This document shows, piece by piece, positions 24,375-38,984 of a stretch of DNA of 64,000 bases. The stretch covers positions 186,001 through 250,000 of the forward strand of contig PEDN01001363.1 of NCBI GenBank assembly GCA_003864495.1, written 5' to 3'. Source of the stretch: Nemopilema nomurai. Its lineage: Eukaryota; Cnidaria; Scyphozoa; Rhizostomeae; Rhizostomatidae. Positions within the stretch are counted from its first letter, which is position 1; the number at the start of each line of letters is the position of its first letter. The position numbers and the translations under genes are program-made. The notes under the pieces were generated by a model that made no database searches, was not told where the DNA came from, and saw only the letters and a program-made list of their open reading frames with translations.

Positions 24375-26737
24375 CTATTGAATAGCTAGTAAGTCAGTTA
24401 TATTGGGGCTGCCAAGCAACTCCTTGTCGGTCATACACTCAACTGCGGATCTAAGTGACCTCGAGAACATTGCGGGCAAGTCTTTTGCACTCACACCCAG
24501 ACTAACCAGCACTTCGAGGTAGCTGCAGACGCCCCATGCATTCGGCCTCGACTGTTGATGGAAGAAGCGCGTCTCCTTTGGCTGGACACCAATCAACTGA
24601 ACAAGCGTCCCTATGTATGCGTCTTCTGCCTGGAATGCATGCTTCTGCCTTATGAGCGGTATCAGGCCTTCAAGCACGTCTCTTGACAACAGATAGGCCC
24701 CACTAATCGCGTACGGTGGGTACATTTCGAAGGGGTACTCTTCTGTGGAGACAAACAGCCCGCTGCTTTTCTCCCTTATCGGCTTCGATTGGTGCCACTT
24801 CGTTAGAATACCTGTGAATAAATTTCGGTTGATAACTGGTTACAGTTCTGTTTCTCATTACAGTCAAATTTGTTCATGATGTTTTCTAATGTACTGATCA
24901 AGGGGATGTAATGCTTCAAGTGTTTTGCATCGTCAGTAAGAACAAGCCATCGACTTCCTCGCCCGTATATAAAGTTAGAGGGTACATTTCTGTGAAGCCA
25001 TGTTCATACGCCTTTCTATGAAACTCGTACGATTCTTATTAAAAGTCTTGGTCCCCTTTGTGTTGCGTTTTGATTGAATTCCAAACCGTCGCAGTTGCCA
25101 TAACGAAATGGCTTGTGATAATATTCATCTTGTTCTCCTTACATTTGATACGAATTACCTGTTGAACAGTTGATCTCTCGTCAACAGAGACTGGTAGCAA
25201 TTGGAACGCAAAATGCCACAATATTATTCTCAATAATGGCAAACATAGAAGCTCAATGTCTCCTTTCCTTAAATGAAAAACTCAAGTGAAAAGTTTGAAG
25301 CCACTTAAGCAAGCAAGAAATTCTCTCTTTTTAAAGACTGTCAACTATAGAGCGAAAAGGGCACAAGAGGTTCCATCAATCCTTTCCCGTCCTTAGATGC
25401 CCTATATGCTCCGCAGTCAAACGCAGCGAAATGTGGTACGTTTCTGCTCTTTCAAAATCATGCTCCAAGAGGCAATCTCCTAACGAGGTTACCACATGTG
25501 TATCTTATAATGATGGTTACCATAACCCCACCCGTAAACGATAAACACTGACCCATATATAGCTTGTCTGCCAAGTAGCTGGTGTTGCTTCTGAAGAGCC
25601 ATTGTACCAGTCCCCGTATGTTTACAAACACGTCATCATGTACCTTCAGAATGTACTTCGGCATACAGCGGCAATGTGCCCATCCTAGTCCGGTCAGAGT
25701 TTTGTATACCAGGTTCTTGCTAGTGTCTCTGTATCTGAGGAATTTGTACGCAAAAGTTCAGTTAGAGGTTAACTTGAATATCAAAGAAATTATTCGTAAG
25801 CATAAGATCGAGGATTATTTCTGTTTATAGCAATGCGTCTGATTCAGGCCATCTCACATTGCTAACTTGTATTGTCCGTAATATCTTTCTCACCTAAGGT
25901 GAATGTTTTCTATAGGTGAATTTGTTAGACTGGCTCTAAATGTTTTCTATGGGTGAATTTGATAGACTGGCTCTGAAATTTGTTCGTGTAAGTCATTAAC
26001 AACAGCCTTAAACATAATCAAACATAGATGCTTAACGTTAACTCGTAACAGAAATATTTCAATCGCGTTAATGCATAACCTCATTTGCAGCTTCATTCAT
26101 CCCTGTTTCATTTTAGTATAACTTTAACCCTGCTTATTCAGGCAATGACCCGCCACCGCAGAGGATGAACGCTTTTCGCAGTTACACTTCACAACTTAAT
26201 TAATTCGCGTTCTTCCCAGTACCCTTTTCTATGTAAACCAGCTAGTATGGTATAGTTTAGGCCATATTTTTATTTCACTCCGTTAGTAGCTTACCTCCCG
26301 AGAATGATGTCTCCATTCAAGCGTATTTCTCTTGCAACCTTTCTTTCGAGAAAATGGTTGTTCGTCTTCGACACCACGAAGACAATTCGCCATAACTGGC
26401 CGTACTTGTACAGAGCCGAACTATAACTTGACATCAAATACCTCCGTATAAGGTTTCGTCTGAACAGGTTATTTGGCGGTGACGTAACTAACATCAGAAG
26501 GAACGGCTGCCCTTTGCAGGGAGGTGGTGCTGTCTCGAACAACACATCAGCATCGCAATTCTCAATTGCTTCCCGCAACAGTCTATTGTACGTGCGATCT
26601 GGCGAAATGACGTCTGTGCGGAAATATGCGTGGTCGGAATATTTGTTCATAATCACATTACTAGCCCAGATGATAACATAAATCAGGAAACCAGATATCA
26701 TGATTCTTGGGAATCTTCTTCTTGCGAATGCCTTCAT
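24375..26737 (-). CDS. Beta-1,3-galactosyltransferase family enzyme (GT31)
   Basis: Three exons on the minus strand, 26737-26295, 25734-25553 and 24811-24375, join in matching phases 2 and 1 to 353 residues, ending in TAG. The start ATG precedes a short basic tail (MKAFARRRFPR) and a signal anchor (IMISGFLIYVIIWASNVIM), giving a type II Golgi protein. GT31 motifs in order: FLLMLVTSPP and the RRNLIRRYL region; RYRDTSKNLVYKTLTGLGW; the metal-binding DXD equivalent KVHDDVFVN; EYPFEMYPPYAISGAYLLS; and the EDAYIG motif. Length and layout fit a complete B3GALT/B3GNT-type enzyme that adds galactose or GlcNAc in beta-1,3 linkage to glycans. The exact donor and acceptor cannot be told from sequence, so no symbol is given. 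Confidence 0.92.
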
Positions 26738-28711
26738 TGTCGGAGATAACTGAACGTCCTCTTCAATTATGATCTGTTATGTTGTATCGCCTTGGAGCTC
26801 ATTTTCTTCGAGGTGAGCTAATGACCCCGAAAATTGTTCAATTTAATACCTGTCAGCAATGACTGTTTCCTTTTGTTCAACCAAATCCACTTGTTGTTCT
26901 GGGCTTGTTAAAACTCTGCAAGCCAAGTGCGCTTTCTTAAATCCACGGGATCGTTGGCTTAACAACAGACATTTTCAAGTACAAGAAGGATACTTCGATT
27001 ACAGTCCTATAATCCCATACCGTATGCTTTTGCTCTGTCGCTTTTATGGTTTCGCCACTTCAGTTCCGTGCAACTACACTTAATTCCGTCCAGATCTTCC
27101 CAGACTTCAGTGGAGCACTTAACCCTCCAGCTAATGTTATCATGACCACAACACCGTGCTGATGGATCAAGGCAGAGTTGCCTCGGCCACCTTCCTCTGA
27201 CGCGATGTCAATCTTGCGCCGGTGCAAATAGCTCTAGCAAATAGAAACTTTTGAGCAGGTTACTCCTTTATGCAAATATTGAGCAGCACAAAAAGCTTGA
27301 TTTTGACATGAATTTGAAGTAAGTCAAAACATGCGGAAATTAAATCTGCAAACTTCGTCTTGAGTTTGCTCGTAATTGCGGCCATAGTCGTGAATGCTTT
27401 TGTGTACAGACGACTGCTAACTGCCTTTATTATCTGCTTTTGCGAAGATTACCCCATCTTTACTTACATTTAAACATTGTCCTTCACAGTGTGCTGTTTT
27501 CGGTTTGCAAGAAGTTGCTCCTAACAGTAGTTAATTACGCGCCTCTTGTCGGCTTAGTTCGAAGGATAAAATCTCACAGGTTGTCTTGGATTTGTTTTGC
27601 ATGTAATAGATGAAATGACGAAGCGTCGGCTGCATTATATGCGAGTGGCAGGCAGTGGTAGCACGGAGAAAGCAACCCTGTTACACCCTCCTAATATATA
27701 TATATTAATTCAAAAACTCGTTCTATAAAATGTTTAGACGATAGAATATAGACTCAAAGGAAAAAATTCGTAAGACGTTTCGCTTCATCAGTAAACAATA
27801 TATAATATATATTACAAGGGTACATCAAGCGAATGAAAGATGACCAGGATGGCATTTCAAGACACTGCTCGGAGAAATGGGGATTCTATTCGATGTGATG
27901 CACTGAAGAAAGAGTATTTGTTTTATGCGGGTTACTCCTAGAAATATTCCAATTACACTGTCATTAATCATTTCTGCTCATAGGTTTCTATGTCATAGTA
28001 TTCTCTATATTTTCATGTTGCTTTGGTTGTGAGCATATTTCATTACGCTACAGATTATTTGTAGAAGACGTTAGGAAACAAATCCTGCCCTTTTCACGCC
28101 AGCGCCGAATAGTGGTAGAAAACTGCTTTTTCATTGCAATATCCGTTCAGGTATTTGGCTTTGGTTAAGAATCCGCGCGCTCTAACCTCAAACATGTTGT
28201 TCAGTGTTTAATTGGATAAGCTAATCCAAATATTTTCTTGTGTCAGGTGGCAAAAGAGCTCACTGACCTGCAAAGTAACATAACGTTGAATTTACATTCA
28301 GCAGCTTTCTGAGAATGATAATTTGAAGAAGACCAAATGAGATAAAAGAATTTCGATATTCTTAGCAATTTAACTGTTAAACAAATCTCATCATTAATTA
28401 AACCTTTTAACGTTTTCTTTCACTGAGATCATGTCTTCCCCTAATGCTTTCAAAACGTATTTTGAAAACATACTGACAATCTGATCTTCTTATCTTATTG
28501 CGCACTTCTGTCCGTGTTATTAATGAGTTCGCGTTTTTACCTTTCCCAGGTTTCTCACTTTATTCTTTCTGATAAATGTTCGCCAGTGGCCTTTGTCAAC
28601 GTACGAGCACTTTGCTAAAGACGCCAATTTACTTGTCTCATTGTTTAATTGCAGTTCTTCTTTAGCCACACTGACCGAAACCTGCTCGAAGCACATACTT
28701 GTCTCAAACTG
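26738..28711. other. Intergenic region upstream of the galactosyltransferase
   Basis: No coding sequence recognised. It should contain the promoter of the minus-strand galactosyltransferase, but no TATA box at a convincing distance was identified. A short AT repeat occurs at about 27692-27707. Confidence 0.4.
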
Positions 28712-29106
28712 GTACTCTAAGGTGCCCAATTGCCAGGGGGTCAGAATTAACGGGAGGGGGTCGGATCTTATGTTCAAAGTTAATTGGGGGTTGTAAAAAC
28801 CTGGGGGTCGAAATACCTAATCTTAATACTGAATACTCAAAATGAACTTAAAATCAGTTTTTTTATAGAAACCAAATCAACAGAACAAGATAACAGGTCC
28901 TTAAATACGACTTTACAAAACACCCCACACACATCCTCAAACTTCAGCTGTATTATTCGTTTTATATTCTGGAATAAGTGACAAATGTTTTGAATACAGA
29001 AATCAAAACAAAAGTGCCAATTGAACGGGGGTCCTAAGAGCAGGGGGCTGGTAGAATTTTCAAAAATTAGATAGCAGGGGGAGGGCAATTAGGCACCAAG
29101 AGTACT
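28712..29106. repeat. Inverted-repeat MITE, about 395 bp
   Basis: The left end GTACTCTAAGGTGCCCAATT and the right end read in reverse (GTACTCTTGGTGCCTAATT) form a terminal inverted repeat of about 23 bases, continued by ATTGCC on both sides. The interior is AT-rich with G-runs near both ends (AGGGGGTC; GCAGGGGGAGG). It has no coding capacity and looks like a non-autonomous DNA transposon. Confidence 0.65.
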
Positions 29107-30294
29107 TTCCATGCCTTTCTCAACTGACCAAATGTATTTTCACAATAGTGCTTCTTTAAAGAAGCTACTGGCTTGTTAAAACCTTGAATGAGCGACAAAT
29201 TGTGAATCTTTTCGTAGAGTGAATAACATTTACTTTTTCTGGTCAGTGTGGTACTTTTGTATTTTATTTCGTTAGCTTGTTAGTTTTTTTAAAAAGTCAG
29301 TAGAGTTGGTACTTGGCAATTGTGATGGTACTAGAAGAATTAAAATTAACTTTTATTTGTTTCTTGTTGATAGGCATTGTCTAAATCAGAATGTTTCCTT
29401 TTTGCTCTCGAATCTTAGTTACTACTTGCAAGGCTTTACAGTAGCACCAAATGCAAAAGTAATTATGGAAAGGTCTAAATAGTGGTGGCACCTTTCTATG
29501 CAGTTCTAATCATCTTACAAAGTCTTCCTTCACTTTCTTTCATCTATGAAATACTTTAGAAATGACCCCATTGTATAAATTAAAGACAAAACAGTTAAGA
29601 GCCAAGTTTGAATGGAGAATTTTGAAGAATTAGGCTGATCATAGTTTTCTTGACATTTGAATTTAGTTGATCAAGCCACAATTGACCAAGCCACAATTAA
29701 TATTTCTTGCAAAGAAGGATCTGCCAATGGAGAATATTCAATTAAGTATCAAAATAACTCAAATCTAGATCCAATAATAGATCAAATAATTATAATTTTG
29801 ACTTTTTTACTGTTCAGCAACAATAACTAGCAGGGTAGGCAACATTATCACTCCAGATCCAACTTAGAAGGCACTAACAACTTTTTACAACAAAACTTAA
29901 CAAAACATTATGTACAGCATGACTAACTATTACAAAGCCCTACCTAACTATTACATCTCCCAACTAATATCTGAAACCATTTAACACATAAACTATGAAA
30001 TACAACTGCAAATCAGAATGGGGCAGTTAATGGTATCAAATATCTTCCATTTTTGACAATCTTATTCATTATCAACATTAAACTATAAAAGGAAATCATA
30101 TGACATTTGATGCTAGAAATGGTACAATTTTTATATTTATCAAAATAAGTTGGGATACATGACAGTTTTATAAATGCAAACACATTTGACACAAATACAA
30201 ATGTTTCTTGCTGCCAAAGCGCCTCTTACTTGAGTTATGTGCACTAACAGCAAATTAAATAGCAAGCTTTGGTCCAAATAGCAATGCATTTTGT
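29107..30294. other. Downstream region of the SOCS-like gene
   Basis: AT-rich sequence with no recognised gene; it probably includes the 3' untranslated region of the minus-strand SOCS-like gene. No clear poly(A) signal was assigned. Confidence 0.4.
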
Positions 30295-31943
30295 CTACAT
30301 ATCCAAAATGAGTTTCCTTTTGAATCCATACTCTCTCAAGAATTGCTTCAATTCCTCGGGTATTTGCATTGAATCAATGTCAGTATGGCAATGTTGTTTG
30401 TAAATGGCAGTTCTGGCTAAGTGTTTCAAGGAGAATGGCATCTTCCGATTCAGGGGAGACACAAGCAATGGAGGACAACTAACAGGATTCCCTTCATGTG
30501 GTTCACAATAGCGATCAACAAGTTCCAATAGCCTTGAATAAGTAGGTGAGAATTTTCCTGGCATTATCCAAGGCAAAAATATTGTCTCCTCAAGAGAATC
30601 CTGGCTTTCTGTTCCATCATATCCAGCCTCTATCCTCACATGCATTGTTTTGTGAAATCTTTTGAAGCTGATTGTAAATAAATACTCTGGATGAGCACTT
30701 TTGCGTAGCAAGAAGTAACCATCAACCTTTGCCTGCAGAGCCTAGGGTAAATGATAGAGACTTTAACAGAGGCTAGAAACAAGCCTGATGATTGTGGAGG
30801 CTGCACATGGGTGAAATAAAATAAGAGAAGTTTAAAGAGTTAACTTTTTCTCTGACAACCCAATTAACTTTTTTATATGGCACATTTTACAGTGTTGAAA
30901 AGTAGGACAAGGAAGTATTTTGACTTTAAAAGAGAGGAGGAATCAATCAGTTTGAACAGGTAATTTCAAATGCTCATAAAATATTTATCAAAAGAGCAAA
31001 ACTTTATAAAGTTCAGAGATATATTACTTGACACACTACATATCTTCATCAGTGAAACAAAAGCGTCTAGTTGAAAGAACAAAGAAACACCTTCTTTACA
31101 ATTTGATTGAAGTGACTTTTTTGATGATCTTTAATATCGTACCCTAAACAAGGCAAGGTAAAAAAAGATTGGGATGATAAGCAAAATATTTTCACTATTC
31201 CATCATTTCAGGCCCACCTGCTCCAATAGTAACAGGGCCTTGTCTATACAAGAAACATCAATCAAATATGGATTAATTGGAAAATGTCAAAAAACTAAAT
31301 AGCAGTTACTAGGAGTGTAATTAAATTTTTATACCACAGCAGCTTCAAAACGATCAATATTCCCCCAGTACCAACTACAATTCACCACTTTGTGAATCAT
31401 GCGAGGAATGCAATAGCCATTTTCTTTCACAGCAGGTTTGATAAGTAAACATCCACTAGAGGTTTCACCATCTGCAGCAGCTGCATTGTTTAGTATGCAG
31501 TCGTTTAGGTTCGCTCTTGGTAATACAGGAGAATCCTCTAGCCTGTGTCCATCGATATCAATAGTAATATTTGATGCTTCGCTGGTTGTTGATACACATC
31601 TTTCGGGTCTTCGACGTAGCCTTCGAAAGTAATTTTTGAAGGACGCCCAGGAAAATCTTTCATTTTCGGTATTATTAAGGTTGCCTTTGTGAATTCTTTC
31701 TTCGAAAGCGCGTGTTTTTCGCCCTCCATCTTTCCTTTTTTTCTTGGGTTTACGTTGGCACGGTGTCACTTCCTGCCTGTTCTCAAAAAGAGTGTTGGAC
31801 ATGGTATCCCGAGAGGCCCCTGTGAAACCGAATCTTGAACGGAACCATCCGATATTCGAATTATTTCTCTGTTCTGCATCCCTTTGCCTTGGGTTAATTT
31901 CAATTCTTTCTATTCGCTCTATATCATCAAAATTGTTCGCCAT
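30295..31943 (-). CDS. Suppressor of cytokine signalling, SOCS4/5-like (SH2 plus SOCS box)
   Basis: Two minus-strand exons, 31943-31335 and 30741-30295, joined in phase 0 to 351 residues ending in TAG. SOCS proteins bind phosphotyrosine on receptors or kinases through SH2 and recruit Elongin B/C-Cullin5 through the SOCS box, marking targets for degradation. The SH2 domain opens at the end of exon 1 (SWYWGNIDRFEAAV) and continues in exon 2 with the phosphate-binding arginine in DGYFLLRKSA and then EYLFTISFKRF, which fits SOCS4/5 best. The SOCS box is at the C-terminus (PFSLKHLARTAI, then IPEELKQFLREYGFKRKL). The long, basic N-terminal half (about 190 residues, with KKKRKDGGRK) also resembles the long N-terminus of SOCS4/5. 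It cannot be assigned to SOCS4 versus SOCS5 because that split is a vertebrate duplication. Confidence 0.92.
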
Positions 31944-33675
31944 TGAAGGCTGGCAATGAATTTTGGCCTAGCCACTTGGTGGTGCGAACCTTGATGTTGC
32001 TCTGGTTTCTTCTATTTTTTCTCCGCGACTATTATAATGACAATAATGAAAGTTTGCCTTTAGAACTCGCAATCACTAATCGATATCATTTGACAAGATT
32101 TGGTGGCCCAATTTTCGTTTAAATATGTCTTTTCCTCCGTATCATCACTTTCATCTCATCTTGTGATGTGATTTCTGTTTCAAATCGAGGCTCAAGGCAT
32201 CAAAACTGGCGCAACATTGTCGGCATTGGCGCCGCCAGGAATTTGTGTTAGGGGGGGGGGGGCGAAAAACGCCGGGTAGGGGGCGGAACATTATAAGGTT
32301 TTTCTTTGACCACGCCCCCTATTTTGGCTATAAATGCGACCAACGCCTCTGTCATAGATTGGCATAAATCTGTTGAATTACCACAATTATGCTACCACAA
32401 TTAGAAGTAACATAATATCGGCGACAGAACGATGACATTCGGGTCCCCAAAACTCTGTGACCTCAAATACAGTGATTGTCAACACCTTTTCGCTCGCCCT
32501 CTTCCTGGGCTTTACAGGAGATACTAGCGAGCCTCTAATTCGCTGAGCTCATTTTTTAATTAAATACTTTGCTTATAGTAGAGAGGGGGTAGCTTACAAC
32601 GGCATATTTTATATTAAGTGAATTACCGCCTTGATATATTAGATGTGGAAAATATTGGATTTTGGATTTATGGAGATTAATACAAAGGACGTAAATTTTT
32701 CACGTCATGGATTTTTCAAATTACTAGAACCTTATGCGAATCCTATGCATACAAAATTATAATCTTTCAAACGTGTTTTTACTAAGTTTCTTTGCAAAAT
32801 CTAATTGAGTTGCAGCAAAAATATAAACTAGCATGACTCCCCCCTCTTAGTTGAAAATCACTGCTGTAACACACAAATTAAGAATAGAATCGTCGATAAG
32901 CTATAAGATTGAGAAGCACTGGCACTGCAAAGATCTTCTACTTGAGAATAAAACAATGTAATTCTTTAGACAAAGACGTCGGGGGCAATGTTTATGCCAG
33001 TTTGCACCATTTGCCAATAGATAGAAAACATTTAGGAGAGAACGATGTAAATGATGAACAATTTTTGCAATCTAAGAAAGGGGGGAACAAGTTTCAAAAA
33101 GGGAAACATGACCACCCTCTACTTTTGGATTTGAAAGGGTAACTCTTGGGCCTCGCATGGGCACTATTTGGTTCGGAAGCGCGTTTTCGGATGGTTTTCC
33201 AAAAGGCGGAGGGCTATGGCCCCTCGTACCCCATTCTCCATACGTCACTGGTACTTCCCCCGTTATACATATAATAAAGTTCGTGCGGTCAATTTACGCA
33301 AGTGGCTGCGTGGGCAAGTTATCGCATGCGCGCGACGCCCTCTCCAGTTTGGCTTGCCTTGGGCAACACGAATAGCAAAGTGTTAATGTTCATACTGGCA
33401 TAATCTTTACTGATATTGTATCAGAATTGCTATTTGTGATTTGCTGTGTTCGTGACTAGGTGATTACGCTCGCGTGACCATTTGATGTGTCACTTCCTTG
33501 CATTGTACTGTAATTAGCTACCCTTTGTTTCTTCGTAAGTGTTGCTTTTTATTTACTTGATTTATTTTGAAAGCGTGTGACAAGACAGCTGGGTTTTTAT
33601 CAGTGCGTGAAAACACGTTGCACCCTTCTCTGTGTTAAACTCAAGGCCTAAATACATTGCCGTGTGAATAATGTA
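31944..33675. other. Intergenic region with G-run and CpG-rich patch
   Basis: A run of about 12 G at 32252 is followed by GGGCGAAAAACGCC, a small palindromic patch, and a CpG-rich block lies at 33150-33370. Overlapping reading frames there (72 codons) show no domain. The promoter of the SOCS-like gene should lie just right of 31943. Confidence 0.4.
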
Positions 33676-33726
33676 CAATGCCTGTCAAAATTGTTGGCAC
33701 ACTTACGAAAATTCTTTGACTCACGT

Positions 33727-35082
<1,356 letters not shown>

Positions 35083-35158
35083 ATCCCCCCTCTCCCCCCC
35101 CCGGACAAAAACCGGACAAAATACTGAGGTGTTCCAAGGACTTTTGGCAGGCATTGTA

Positions 35159-37970
35159 AGTCGGCTAGGTGCATGGTGTTTGTTTAAAAATATAGCAGGC
35201 AGTCTTGAAGCTAATGTACTTGCATGGCTGTACTACATTCATTTACTGACAAAGTTGATCAAATGAAAGCGGGCCAGATTAACAACAGCATGAATGAATA
35301 AGGATATCGGTGTATCATTCAACAGAAGACAAACTTGTTTTTTGCTTGCAAAGAGTGGCCTACTTATTGAGACCAAGCATCATTTATTTGTCGTCAGAGC
35401 CCATCATAATATATTTCATTGGCTTGTTTTTATGCTAACCAGGCTGCAATTGCCCCGTGTTGTAAAGTGAAGGGCGAGGCATAGCAATATAAGACAAGTT
35501 GGCTTTGTTTTTTATTAGCAGCTGCAAGCTTGCTCTGGTAATAACTGGTTTGTAAGGCTACAACTTTTATGCATGAGAGATATAGGCCTATGATTCTCAT
35601 GAGTTTCTTCTACAGCATTTTAAAATGAATAAATATGGAATTAATACTTGCGTCTTCAGCGTTTTATAATGAATAAAATGATTTCGCAGCATAAAGCAAA
35701 ATACCTGAGGTTATAATTATTCAATCAAATGTTGATTGAAATCTTATTTCTGTCCTTCTAATTTCGCATACTCTCTTCTTGTGAATATTTATAGATCAAT
35801 CTTATTCTCTAAAAGGTGCCCAGGTGTCGACGGGATTTTTATCATCATTAAATTAGGTATAAGCAATTAAGGGCTGAATATTGTCATTTTGCCGTTCTGC
35901 AGATGGCTGGAAAATTCACGAAAGATGCTATTATTTTCGTCCAAATTTTGGTGTCAAGATTTTAGAGTGTTAGCCTTGAGAAGTTGCTTGCTTGAGAATT
36001 CTTCTGAAAAGTGATCATTACTAATGCTGATTTTGTCAAGACAGACCCCAAATAAGATATTGTTGCGTTAAAATGCTCCCCTTGATTAACATAAACCTAA
36101 AAAAGCGGCGTTTCTAACTGTCGTTTTTTTTATTTGGCTACAATCATGGACGACAATGTTTTTCCCTTGTTCCTTGGTTCTGCTATACATATTCTGAAAG
36201 AGTTTAGCAGTTTCATCCTTCTTGTTGCTACAGTATATTCAGGTGCAACTTTATCGTTCCTAGGTAATTTTATGGGTATAATTTCATGAATTCATCTCTG
36301 CTTCGTTGAACACTATTTCGATAGTGTAACACGAATTTCAGATTCTGCTTCCCTTCTTACCATCTCACCGTTGAGCTATCTTCCCTTTGTCTTTAAAGTT
36401 CTAATTGCTTTCTGTATATTGTGCTGAAATGGGATGGTGAATTTCAAATTAAAAGTTAGTCAGACCTCATCTATGCGCATCTCTTTTAAATTATACAAAT
36501 TTGATTGACTCCAATTTTTGACATATGATTCGAGAAATACAGAAGTCTTGATTGTGTCAATACTTAACTATTCGAATAAAATTTTACGAAGTAAAAATAT
36601 CTGAAGGTGGACGGAGATAGCGGAAAAATGTAGCTGGTAGCTGAATCGTGCAGCGAGAATTGAATCTTCAGAAAGACCGTTTTCAAAATTATTCCAAGCA
36701 ACTACCCAAATACAATTAAGGGAAGGTAGAGTTAAACTTCCCTTAATTACTACAATATCTTCTAAAAATGTCTTTCTAGTCTAACTAGGGAATATCTAGT
36801 CAAAGAGTCGTTCATCATCAATACGCTTTTGCTTATTCCTCTTTTGATTTGGTATCTTTTACCAAGTTATGGGAATAGGAAATGCCGATGTTTTTTATTT
36901 AGAATGTGAGAAACTTTTACGAAATAGAGAAAAATATGCCTTGCACACTCAACATGACTTATTTCTTATTTTCATGTGATTTTCTGTTTTCCAAACCAAT
37001 TCATTCATATAGGAATGGTTTCTTTCTCAGGTTTTTGTTTTGGATCAAAAACAGTACAATCAGTCTTCACCACGTTCTAATTCGAACAAAGGCGGTGAAA
37101 TTAGAAAATAATTTAGCCACAATACAAGCGGTGAAATTACAAGATGATGATTATAAATTGTGTATAATTGATAAATATAGTGTACTTCTTTCCTTGCTGT
37201 GCATATGATCCCAAGATGATCTATGGATTCTCTGTTATTTTATTGGATGTTCAAGACAATAAAAAACAGTTGGCAAAAGCATATAGTACTCCTTTACATC
37301 ATATCAGCTGGTAAGGTATAGTTTTCTTTTTAGACAGGCAGGTCAGGTCAAGTAAGTGAAAATATGAGCTGCATCACAGTTATAACCATGAACACCTAGG
37401 CTGTTTCAGCAAGACGTGAGTCAACTGACCTGTTAAAGCGAGACTCAGGCTATCCAATGTACATTAAGACCCGTTTTTCATTTTATAGAACGCCTGTAGA
37501 AAAAAATTCGATGTCAGCCATTAAATATTTATGCTTTCTTCCAGTTAGCAGTCGCCTTCATTCCGAAAATGATTTCTTGCAACTCAGCGGAATTCGGCCA
37601 AGGCCTCCCGTCCATATCTCACAACTACGTTATGGTTATACAGCACTTTCTGCTTTGTTGTGTCATAAATCAGTTTGGTGGCCTGCATACACGACTTGCC
37701 TTCTAGATTAGCAAAGAAATTCAAGCATTGTATCCGCAGGCAATATAGCTAAGTGAGTTTTTCAGAAAAGCTCTTCGATTGTTAAAGCTTTAGTATATTT
37801 TAAAGACTAATTAAATCGACATCGTATAATAATTAAATCTTTGTGTCAATATAATTATTTGAAAATTTGAAAATCAAATAAAGAAAGCCATCAATTTCTG
37901 CCATTCAGATATGAATCCTCGAGTGGTCTACAATGAAGGATTGCGTTCCTGCCCTTAAAAAAGTTTAGTC
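35159..37970. other. Intergenic region without recognised gene
   Basis: 2.8 kb of AT-rich sequence. Reading frames near 36906-37208 and 37457-37711 show no domain or splice context. Confidence 0.45.
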
Positions 37971-38307
37971 GTTTACGAATTTTGTTGCCGATGTGAAGCT
38001 CAGTATGTAGGACGCCCTACTCAAAGATTGGAGTAAAAAATATAACAGCATATTCCCACGAGCATGAGGACCAAAACCTCTGCAGAAAGAGAGCAGCCGC
38101 GTCGAAATTGTAAAAGACGCAATGCCCAAATGAATTATGATTCAGCTATAGGACAACATCTTTTAGAGAATCCAGATTGCGCCAAAACATACAGTGACGA
38201 CAATTTTCGTATAATTGGGCAAGCTAGGTCCTCTTCCACCTAGATGTTTGTGAAAATCCCATTCTTTGTAGACAGAAAGAGTTCGTCATTTCCCTTGCGC
38301 TTTTCTA
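37971..38307 (+). pseudogene. Penelope-like element, GIY-YIG endonuclease remnant
   Basis: One frame reads a zinc-like CCRC followed by the GIY-YIG core (AQYVGRPTQRLE), two stop codons, QHIPT, then IGQHLLENPDCAKTYSDDNF and RIIGQARSSS. After a frameshift it ends with NPILCRQKEFVISLALF and a stop. This is the C-terminal endonuclease region of a Penelope-like element; the reverse transcriptase part upstream is not recognisable. Downstream, GCATACTCC and TAAGTATGC (about 38435-38478) can pair and may belong to its 3' repeat. At least two stops and one frameshift make it non-functional. Confidence 0.75.
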
Positions 38308-38984
38308 AAGTTAGTTGTTAAGTAACGCTGATTGGTCAATTAACTAATCATGTGCTCTGCTTATCACCCTCTAGTGTTTTCGATCCGCATCTGGCTATTT
38401 ATTCGGTCAGTTTTTAGTTATTTTCCGTCGTTTGCATACTCCGAGGAGTGTCGTAAGAATAGCACCTTAAGTATGCGAAAACTAGTTCCGCTTTTCTAGC
38501 CATTGTGAAGTTTTGTACCACAAAGCACTTGCTCGTACCGATTTGTCGAGATCATGCACTTTTAGATGAAATATGCTGCAGAAGCTGTATAGAGTTATAA
38601 AGCAGACAGCACCTCTATAGGCTGCAAGTCAATTTATCTGTTTCATACAATTGCTTGCTTCAGTTTACAAGAAAATAACTTGACATTTGGATGTTGGCAA
38701 AGACCCTTGCTGCAGTTGCAACCAGAATTGCACTAGGTAGATGCGAAGGAGAAATAACTGTTGCAAAAGTGTGTTTTTATCATCATCATCATCATCATAA
38801 CCTAATTTTGTTGAAATAAAATGAACATTAAGTGGGTTTATGGTCATAAAACATATTTTTAAAGTGCTAAATTTTACAAATTACAGTTACTGTACAGCTT
38901 ACATCAACTTACATTAGGTAGAGTAGTACAGTGCAGTTTTAGCAGCAAATGCAGCATGCATTTAGTCACAAAGATAAACACTCT

